Source of the DNA: JADKAC01 sp964492065
GTDB taxonomy: Bacteria > Bacteroidota > Bacteroidia > Chitinophagales > BACL12
Assembly (NCBI GenBank): GCA_964492065.1
Contig: CAZBHH010000013.1
Coordinates: 1-64,000 of the forward strand
Reading direction: 5' to 3'
DNA length: 64,000 nucleotides
The notes under the pieces were generated by a model. It ran no database searches, was not told the origin of the DNA, and saw only the letters and a list, made by a program, of their open reading frames with translations. The translations under genes were made by a program, and so were the position numbers. Below are positions 58,941-64,000 of this stretch, piece by piece; the stretch's first letter is position 1, and the number at the start of each line of letters is the position of its first letter.

Positions 58941-60209
58941 TTATAATTGTTTATACTGATTATTGGCAATTACTGCCAGCGGTTTGCCTTTTAATTTTTT
59001 CCCGATAAACGGATTATTATACGCTTTGGAAAACACGTGCTCCCGCTGAAACTGCCATTCGGTTTCGGCATCAAAAACAGTCAGGTCGGCGGTTGCATTT
59101 TCAATGATGGATGCAGGCGGCAACCCGACTGCATTGCGGGGATTGGTCGTCAGCAGTTCGATGCAGTGTTCCAGTGATATACTATCAGCAGTTGCCGAGC
59201 GGAAGGCGCCGAATGTCGCTTCAAGGGTGGCCATACCAAAGGCTGCATATTCAAACTCCAGTTCTTTGGCATCGCTTTCATGCGGCAGGTGATAGCTGCA
59301 AACCGTGTCGATCGTACCATCTGCAATTGCCTGCAACAGCGCTGCATTGTCCTCCGCCGTGCGCAGCGGCGGGTTTACTTTAAAATTCGTATCGTAGCCG
59401 GCAAGCGCCTGTTCGTTAAAATACAACTGGTACCCACTTACCGATGCAGTCACGGGGATACCCTCCTGTTTTGCCTGCCGAATATGGGGCAGCGCCTTTG
59501 CACTTGATACGCAGGCAATATGCAATTTCGAATGCGTATAAGCGGCTAATTTAATGTCGCGGATCACCATTAATTCTTCCAGCACACCGGGAATGCCGTA
59601 CATGCCGAGTTGCATGCTCATCACCCCTTCATTGACATTGGCATTGCCGACAACGTGATGATCGTTGGGAATATTGATAATGGTACCGCCGAATGGTTTC
59701 ACGTATTGCAGGCTGCGCAGCAATATGCCGTCATCGCTGATGGCGTGGTCGGCATCGGTAAAAGCAATAGCTCCGGCGGTGCGCATATCGTACATCTCGG
59801 TGAGATCCTTACCCTGCAGATTTTTTGTAACGGCGCCCAGCGGATGTACACTCACCAGGTGGCCTTTCACTTTATTGATGATGTATTCGACATCCGCCTT
59901 TGTCTGTATGGCGGGATTGGTATTCGGCATACAGCACACATGGGTAAACCCGCCGTGCATCGCCGCATCGGCGCCGCTGAGCAAATCTTCTTTGTGTTCA
60001 AAACCCGGATCGCCGAAAGCGGCCAATAGATCCACCCATCCGTTTGAAATATGCCTGCCCGAATAATCCCATACTTCTTCCCCGCTGCCCGGTTGCAACG
60101 CATCGCCAATCTCGGCAATGCGACTACCCATAATGCGAATATCTTTTACAGAATTGTGGTAGGGAGAGTGCAGGTCGGTTATTGTTACACCTTTAATTAG
60201 CAAGTGCAT
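58941..60209 (-). CDS. Dihydroorotase homologue lacking canonical metal ligands
   Basis: A 422-aa amidohydrolase-fold protein aligned along its length with dihydroorotases. The normal D-x-H-x-H-x-R metal/substrate motif is replaced by DLLAAFGDPG (residues 60-69), so both His are Leu62 and Ala64 and the Arg is Gly66. The TDHAPH catalytic-Asp motif is SYHLPH (306-311), with Tyr in place of Asp. CCMPNTNP is retained. It is either a non-catalytic partner, like the pyrC' of some ATCases, or an enzyme with another metal site. The Bacteroidota gene is often annotated dihydroorotase. It sits 15 nt after BatA and 3 nt before DUF4199. Confidence 0.85.
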   Translation of the reverse strand: MHLLIKGVTITDLHSPYHNSVKDIRIMGSRIAEIGDALQPGSGEEVWDYSGRHISNGWVDLLAAFGDPGFEHKEDLLSGADAAMHGGFTHVCCMPNTNPAIQTKADVEYIINKVKGHLVSVHPLGAVTKNLQGKDLTEMYDMRTAGAIAFTDADHAISDDGILLRSLQYVKPFGGTIINIPNDHHVVGNANVNEGVMSMQLGMYGIPGVLEELMVIRDIKLAAYTHSKLHIACVSSAKALPHIRQAKQEGIPVTASVSGYQLYFNEQALAGYDTNFKVNPPLRTAEDNAALLQAIADGTIDTVCSYHLPHESDAKELEFEYAAFGMATLEATFGAFRSATADSISLEHCIELLTTNPRNAVGLPPASIIENATADLTVFDAETEWQFQREHVFSKAYNNPFIGKKLKGKPLAVIANNQYKQL

Positions 60210-60224
60210 GAATTTTTTTTTCTG

Positions 60225-62243
60225 TCAAGGTAAAAACCTTAAAAGCAGTACTTCCAAAGCTAAAAACGCAAGGGCTAAAATAATACAAATTTTCCATAGC
60301 GGTTTGCCCTCGTTGATTTGCAGAACGGCTGCCGCGAGGTTTTGAGAGGTGTTTTGAATTATGCGCACATTGGGAGCGCCGAACAATGATTCTAATTCGC
60401 CGGAGCCGTAAAAGGTGAGTTCGCTCTCCCGGCGATCGTAGTTCACCGCTATCTGCTGATGGTCGGCAGATGCATTAATTTTAAAAATACCGGCAGATTT
60501 ATTGTTTATTCCCAAGTTAATTTCCGCCTTATTGCCACTGCGCCGGAATGCCGGAATAAATTCGACGCCGGCGCCGGAAACCGTAACCGGTTTTTCATCT
60601 TTTTCATCTATGGCATGCACTCTTACCCAGCTGTCTTTCCCGATAGTGACAAACAGCGGAGATTCCGGCTGGCTCAGTACCGCTATCCTGAAAAAAACAG
60701 GGACGAAAAGGCCGCCCTGTACCGGGAAATCGGTTATGGTATTTTGCAGCGACGATGCTAACAGATATACCTTACCGCTGCCGTAACTGCTGCCGGCAAG
60801 AAACGGCACACCATCGCCAAATGTCATTACCGCATCGCTTCTGCTGCGCCCGGGTGTGTAAATTATATAGCCTTGATTTACATAAGGCAGGGAAATATTG
60901 TGCGGAATTTTTTCAAACACTTCAGAAAAAACGGGGTGCTCGCCGTTAATGGATGCAACAGTGCGCTTACTCAGTATCTTTTCGCCGAAGGTAGCGGAAT
61001 TGCAGGCGGTTAAAAATTGATTCACGGTTAACACGTCCATTGCCGGCGATGGAATAACCACCACAGAAGTGCCGTTGTGTATCGCACGTACCAGCACCTC
61101 GGACAATCCGCTCGAAATGCTTTTTACTTCATTCAGAATAACCAGGTTAAATCCCTCCAGCTCGCTGACGTTAAGTTGATTTACCTGTTGTTGGGTATAG
61201 GCAAACACCTCCGAACCCGAAAACAAGGAGTTGAGATATGTATTTTCGGCATCGCCGTTAATTGTCAATACCGGAATTTTAGCCACCGGTTTATACGTGA
61301 AATAAAAGATATCATCAAAGGTAACCGGGTAATCCTGGATAAATAATTCACCGCTCTGCCAACTGCTCTCGTTCACCGTAAAATGCAGCGTGTCAATAAT
61401 CGCTGCACCGGCGGCGATATTAAATGCCGACAAGCCTTTCACCTGTCCCTGGAGTTTGAGATTCAGCGTTGCGTTGTCGATGTCATCGGAACCGTAATTG
61501 TGTACCCGCACACAAAGTGCAGACGGCTGGTTTACGAGCTGAACCGGCGAAATAAACCAGGCGCTGTCGATGGAGATGTTGCGAATATTTTTCCCGGTAA
61601 CGGGAACCAGGGTCAGCGGATAACTGCTGTCGGCGCTAATCTGCGTGCTGTTTTTCTGAAAATCGCTGATAACAAACAGGGAGCGCTGTTCCTGGTCGGC
61701 ACGGTTTAGAATTTCTCGCTGCCGTTTTAATACCTCATCGGTTGTTTTCACTTCGGGTGAAATGGCCACCTGAGCGAGCATTTGCAAAAAAGCCTCTTTG
61801 TTCACCAGTCGCTGATGGCCGGCCTCAAAATCGTTGGTGAGCAACTGAAAGGCGTCATCCACCCGGTATGCATCCGCAATTTCCGCTGCCTTTTCCTTGG
61901 CGATTTCCAACAAACGCCTGTCGTTTTGCATCGTTTCCATGCTGAACGAATTATCCACGTAAATACTTACTGCCCGTGTCTCCGGCTTTGAGTCTGCCGA
62001 TTGCGAAGGAATAAAGGGTTGGGCAAATGCAAACACCAGGAAAGCAAATGCCAGCAGGCGTGCCATCAACACGAGTAAATGTTTCAGCCGGTTTTTGGTG
62101 GTGGTCTCTTCCTTGATATTCTTCAGGAAACGCACATTGGTGAAATACACAGTGCGGTATCTGCGAAAGTGAAACAGGTGAATGATAACCGGAATACCGA
62201 GCAACAACAGCGCCCACAGGAAATTAGGATTAATAAAACTCAC
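60225..62243 (-). CDS. BatA/vWA-type membrane protein
   Basis: A 672-aa protein with the N-terminal BatA domain (FLWALLLLGIPVIIHLFHFR, then a second span near 58-75). A vWA-like periplasmic region follows with VSIYVDNSFSMET (MIDAS DxSxS is reduced to DNSFS). It ends in a C-terminal span (IILALAFLALEVLLLRFLP). The large middle region lacks enzymatic motifs. BatA proteins in this phylum form part of aerotolerance/MoxR-linked systems, but the adjacent genes differ here, so the role is unclear. The start codon is GTG. It opens a five-gene operon. Confidence 0.85.
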   Translation of the reverse strand: MSFINPNFLWALLLLGIPVIIHLFHFRRYRTVYFTNVRFLKNIKEETTTKNRLKHLLVLMARLLAFAFLVFAFAQPFIPSQSADSKPETRAVSIYVDNSFSMETMQNDRRLLEIAKEKAAEIADAYRVDDAFQLLTNDFEAGHQRLVNKEAFLQMLAQVAISPEVKTTDEVLKRQREILNRADQEQRSLFVISDFQKNSTQISADSSYPLTLVPVTGKNIRNISIDSAWFISPVQLVNQPSALCVRVHNYGSDDIDNATLNLKLQGQVKGLSAFNIAAGAAIIDTLHFTVNESSWQSGELFIQDYPVTFDDIFYFTYKPVAKIPVLTINGDAENTYLNSLFSGSEVFAYTQQQVNQLNVSELEGFNLVILNEVKSISSGLSEVLVRAIHNGTSVVVIPSPAMDVLTVNQFLTACNSATFGEKILSKRTVASINGEHPVFSEVFEKIPHNISLPYVNQGYIIYTPGRSRSDAVMTFGDGVPFLAGSSYGSGKVYLLASSLQNTITDFPVQGGLFVPVFFRIAVLSQPESPLFVTIGKDSWVRVHAIDEKDEKPVTVSGAGVEFIPAFRRSGNKAEINLGINNKSAGIFKINASADHQQIAVNYDRRESELTFYGSGELESLFGAPNVRIIQNTSQNLAAAVLQINEGKPLWKICIILALAFLALEVLLLRFLP

Positions 62244-62325
62244 GTTGTAAAGATAGTCAGCAGAATAAACACCGCCGGCGCCTGATTATTATGCAGCCAC
62301 CGCAGCGGGTAATTTCCTCTGCTTT

Positions 62326-62356
62326 TTGCGATACCGCCCGCGGTGAAGTAAATTTG
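62326..62356 (+). promoter_or_regulatory. Full Bacteroidota-type promoter of tRNA-Pro
   Basis: TTG at 62326-62328, a 20-nt spacer, then TAAATTTG at 62349-62356 match TTG-N(19-21)-TAnnTTTG exactly. The expected start is about 62363, shortly before the tRNA 5' end at 62372. It is the best promoter in the window. Confidence 0.8.
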
Positions 62357-62371
62357 CAGCTCTTCACTATC

Positions 62372-62445
62372 CGGGATGTAGCTCAGCTTGGTAGAGTACT
62401 CGTCTGGGGGGCGAGTGGTCGCAGGTTCAAATCCTGTCATCCCGA
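62372..62445 (+). tRNA. tRNA-Pro (GGG)
   Basis: A 74-nt cloverleaf with acceptor CGGGATG/CATCCCG, anticodon stem CTCGT/GCGAG (last pair G-U), loop CTGGGGG (anticodon GGG) and T-arm GCAGGTTCAAATCCTGT. The discriminator is A. The last 18 nt recur three times in the array that follows directly. Confidence 0.97.
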
Positions 62446-62592
62446 CTAAAGCGGGTGTGTAAATGATTTGATGTCGCAGGACCCGACGACATGCAGCAAT
62501 TACGTTGCTGCTTGTGTCGGGTTGCAGACTGCCGCCGCAGCGGCTCGTCTGCATGCAAATCCTGTCATCCCGACTAAAGCGGGTGTGTAAAT

Positions 62593-62692
62593 NNNNNNNN
62601 NNNNNNNNNNNNNNNNNNNNNNNNNNNNNNNNNNNNNNNNNNNNNNNNNNNNNNNNNNNNNNNNNNNNNNNNNNNNNNNNNNNNNNNNNNNN
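62593..62692. other. 100-N assembly gap inside the repeat array
   Basis: Exactly 100 N, the conventional placeholder for a gap of unknown size. It falls in the repeat array, probably because identical units could not be bridged. The true number of units is unknown. Confidence 0.95.
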
Positions 62693-62796
62693 CAGCGGCT
62701 CGTCTGCATGCAAATCCTGTCATCCCGACTAAAGCGGGTGTGTAAATTGAAGGCAGTATCCACAATGTGTCTGTATTTATCCGGAATTTCCGATTT

Positions 62797-63072
62797 ATGT
62801 TTTTCGTATATATCCTTTATTCAAAATCGCATGACAGATACTACATCGGACAGACTCAGGACGTCCAAAACAGGCTTCACAGACATAATAATAAATACGA
62901 AACTTCCACGGCTCCCTTTACTCCGTGGGAGCTCATTTTGGTTATATCCAAAGACTCAAGAAGTCAGGCGGTTATTCTTGAACGAAAAATAAAAAATCTC
63001 AATCGTTCACGTTTATTGCAATTTATCCTAAAATATAAGAATGTCGCAGGACCCGACGACATGCAGCAATAA
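62797..63072 (+). CDS. GIY-YIG nuclease family protein
   Basis: A 91-aa single-domain GIY-YIG protein. MFFVYILYSKSHDRYYIGQT has the VYI and YIG halves of the motif, followed by the catalytic Arg in VQNRLHRHN. The Glu in AVILERKIKNL fits the metal-binding position. Met at 62797 is the natural start; upstream codons from 62767 are not conserved. The last residues (NVAGPDDMQQ) are read from the adjacent repeat. It sits exactly at a junction of the tRNA-Pro-derived repeat array. Relatives cut or nick DNA, some as mobile-element or homing nucleases; activity here is inferred. Confidence 0.85.
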   Translation: MFFVYILYSKSHDRYYIGQTQDVQNRLHRHNNKYETSTAPFTPWELILVISKDSRSQAVILERKIKNLNRSRLLQFILKYKNVAGPDDMQQ

Positions 63073-63297
63073 CATTGCTGCTTGTGTCGGGTTGCAGACT
63101 GCCGCCGCAACGGCTCGTCTGCATGCAAATCCTGTCATCCCGACTAAAGCGGGTGTGTAAATGCGGGTGTGTAAATGATTTGATGTTGCAGACTGCCGCC
63201 GCTGCGGCTCGTCTGCATGCAAACACGAGGTAAATTTCCTCTGCGCAGCCCTTGTGGTACGGTTTTAGTATCTTCACTGCGTAAAAAACAGCAAACT

Positions 63298-63624
63298 ATG
63301 CGCAAACTGATAATCGTAGCCTGTATCCTGATGATTGGAAGCATCGGTATGGCACAAAGCACTCCGGATCAAAAAACAGAAACCGAGAAAAAGGAGGCCA
63401 TTCAATCACCGAAGATAAAAAAGCTGAAAAAGGTAGATGTAACCGTCATAGAAAGAACTGAATCTGATACGGTAAAAGAGGCGCCCAGCGAAACGCCGGC
63501 CACTCGCCAAGAGACGCATGCGACCAAGGTGGAAAAGTCGAAAATTGTCAAAAAACAAGGTGTGGAAGCCAGGCCAAATAAAAGCAAGGTATCAGAAAAA
63601 AAGCAGTTCCGGTCTTCTAAATAA
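63298..63624 (+). CDS. Small secreted Lys/Glu-rich protein
   Basis: A 108-aa protein: signal peptide MRKLIIVACILMIGSIGMAQ, then a low-complexity, probably disordered region rich in Lys, Glu, Thr and Ser (e.g. KKLKKVDVTVIERTESD). I do not recognise a family. The start at 63298 is chosen because the upstream frame from 63217 reads through the repeat array. It is followed by a bidirectional terminator shared with the oxidase gene. No function can be assigned. Confidence 0.65.
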   Translation: MRKLIIVACILMIGSIGMAQSTPDQKTETEKKEAIQSPKIKKLKKVDVTVIERTESDTVKEAPSETPATRQETHATKVEKSKIVKKQGVEARPNKSKVSEKKQFRSSK

Positions 63625-63636
63625 ACATATCCATTT

Positions 63637-63673
63637 AATAGAAAACCACTCCTTCCGGGGGTGGTTTTCTATT
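63637..63673. terminator. Bidirectional terminator between convergent genes
   Basis: Perfect 13-bp arms 63637-63649 and 63661-63673 (AATAGAAAACCAC/GTGGTTTTCTATT) extended by further GC pairs (TCC/GGG). T/A-rich flanks on both strands let it serve the secreted-protein gene and the oxidase gene, whose stop lies in the right arm. Confidence 0.8.
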
Positions 63674-64000
63674 GGTGCATAATCAGAAAAACCGCAAAGA
63701 GAAAAATCCAGACCGCATCGATGGTATGCCAGTAATGCACCAGCAACACTAAGCGGTATTTCCGTATGGGATCGGTAAAAAACAGCAACCGCCGAATTGC
63801 ATTCCCGGTGTGGGTTGCAGTGCGGAACAAGGCAACCACGAGCATAACGACACCGGCTAACACGTGAATCACATGCAAGCCGCTGAGCACGTACAGATAG
63901 CCGGCCGCCGGCGTGCCGTGCAGCGTTACCGAACGGGAATACAGGAGTTTCCATCCCAGCAACTGGCACAGGATGAATCCGGCGCCCATCAGCAGAGCAT
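63669..64000 (-). CDS. Haem-copper oxidase (cytochrome c oxidase) subunit III, 3' part
   Basis: Partial gene cut by the window end; about 110 codons are present, and the frame continues upstream (ALLMGAGFILCQL). Landmarks are GYLYVLSGLHVIHVLAG (His in the membrane helix) and the C-terminal YWHTIDAVWIFLFAVFLI, which is diagnostic for CoxC/CyoC-type subunit III. It is part of a terminal oxidase in the inner membrane; the catalytic subunits are expected outside the window. Confidence 0.88.
   Translation of the reverse strand, partial: ALLMGAGFILCQLLGWKLLYSRSVTLHGTPAAGYLYVLSGLHVIHVLAGVVMLVVALFRTATHTGNAIRRLLFFTDPIRKYRLVLLVHYWHTIDAVWIFLFAVFLIMHQ

Larger units (their letters stand above)
62428..63224 (+). 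repeat. Array of tRNA-Pro 3'-end repeats with hairpins
   Basis: Four identical 37-nt segments (62428-62464, 62556-62592, 62711-62747, 63126-63162) begin with the last 18 nt of tRNA-Pro and end GCGGGTGTGTAAAT. The first is the tRNA itself. The units also carry a 19-bp hairpin (arms 62481-62499 and 62505-62522) and a second hairpin (GCAGAC-GCCGC-GCGGC-GTCTGC at 62524-62552). The unit at 63041-63162 matches 62471-62592 with three differences. A final unit at 63177-63224 lacks the first hairpin and the tRNA piece. A 14-bp tandem copy sits at 63149-63176. Confidence 0.92.

Noticed and set aside
62240..62763. Frames across tRNA-Pro and the N run
   Set aside because: They read through the tRNA, the repeats and the gap, and include unknown residues; not genes.
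62428..63224. CRISPR array
   Set aside because: The units are long, structured and begin with a tRNA end. There are no unique spacers of even size and no cas genes in the window.

Overview
The window looks like a contig of an uncultured member of the Bacteroidota (Chitinophagales/Saprospirales-like; moderate GC). The evidence is a set of family-level markers: type IX secretion C-terminal tails, two DUF6089 proteins, BatA, DUF4199, DUF3467, a PorT-type barrel, the rpsU-xerC-hpf-tRNA-tuf-secE-nusG-rplKAJL-rpoBC gene order, and several TAnnTTTG -7 promoter boxes. A run of exactly 100 N inside a repeat suggests a scaffolded draft or metagenome assembly.

Layout. 1-300: two copies of a 66-bp intergenic repeat. 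0.3-7.7 kb: SDR-type threonine dehydrogenase and surface-polysaccharide genes (UDP-GlcNAc 2-epimerase, GT4, a YfhO-like membrane protein, a polysaccharide deacetylase). 7.7-15.6 kb: ALDH7 dehydrogenase, a GT2, a large M1 peptidase, a TPR protein and a TPMT-like methyltransferase. 15.7-18.2 kb: a plus-strand operon of phosphosulfolactate synthase, DUF368 lipid-phosphate flippase and shikimate dehydrogenase. 18.2-20.1 kb: tandem DUF6089 envelope proteins. 20.2-22.4 kb: DUF3467, GT2 and sugar aminotransferase.

22.5-37.2 kb, all minus strand: the information-processing block from S21, XerC-like recombinase and HPF through four tRNAs, EF-Tu, tRNA-Trp, SecE, NusG, L11, L1, L10 and L7/L12 to RpoB and RpoC, closed by a strong terminator.

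37.2-42.9 kb: helix-hairpin-helix protein, apt and acyl-CoA dehydrogenase; a sodium-coupled transporter with a 47-residue MetS-like partner; a small envelope protein. 43.0-49.2 kb: two tandem paralogous M36 metalloproteases with type IX sorting tails, with a stray copy of a protease 3' end between them. 49.4-56.2 kb: MBL hydrolase, a small protein, PorT-like barrel, RuvB, coiled-coil lipoprotein, APC permease and isocitrate dehydrogenase. 56.3-62.2 kb: a tight five-gene minus operon (BatA, a dihydroorotase homologue without metal ligands, DUF4199, GT2, GT4).

62.3-63.2 kb is the most unusual part. A tRNA-Pro gene with a well-formed promoter is followed by an array whose units each carry a perfect copy of the last 18 nt of the tRNA plus 19 nt of flank. 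The units contain two hairpins, and a GIY-YIG nuclease ORF sits exactly at a unit junction. It resembles a small tRNA-anchored mobile or structured-repeat system. The window ends with a small secreted protein and the 3' part of a haem-copper oxidase subunit III gene.
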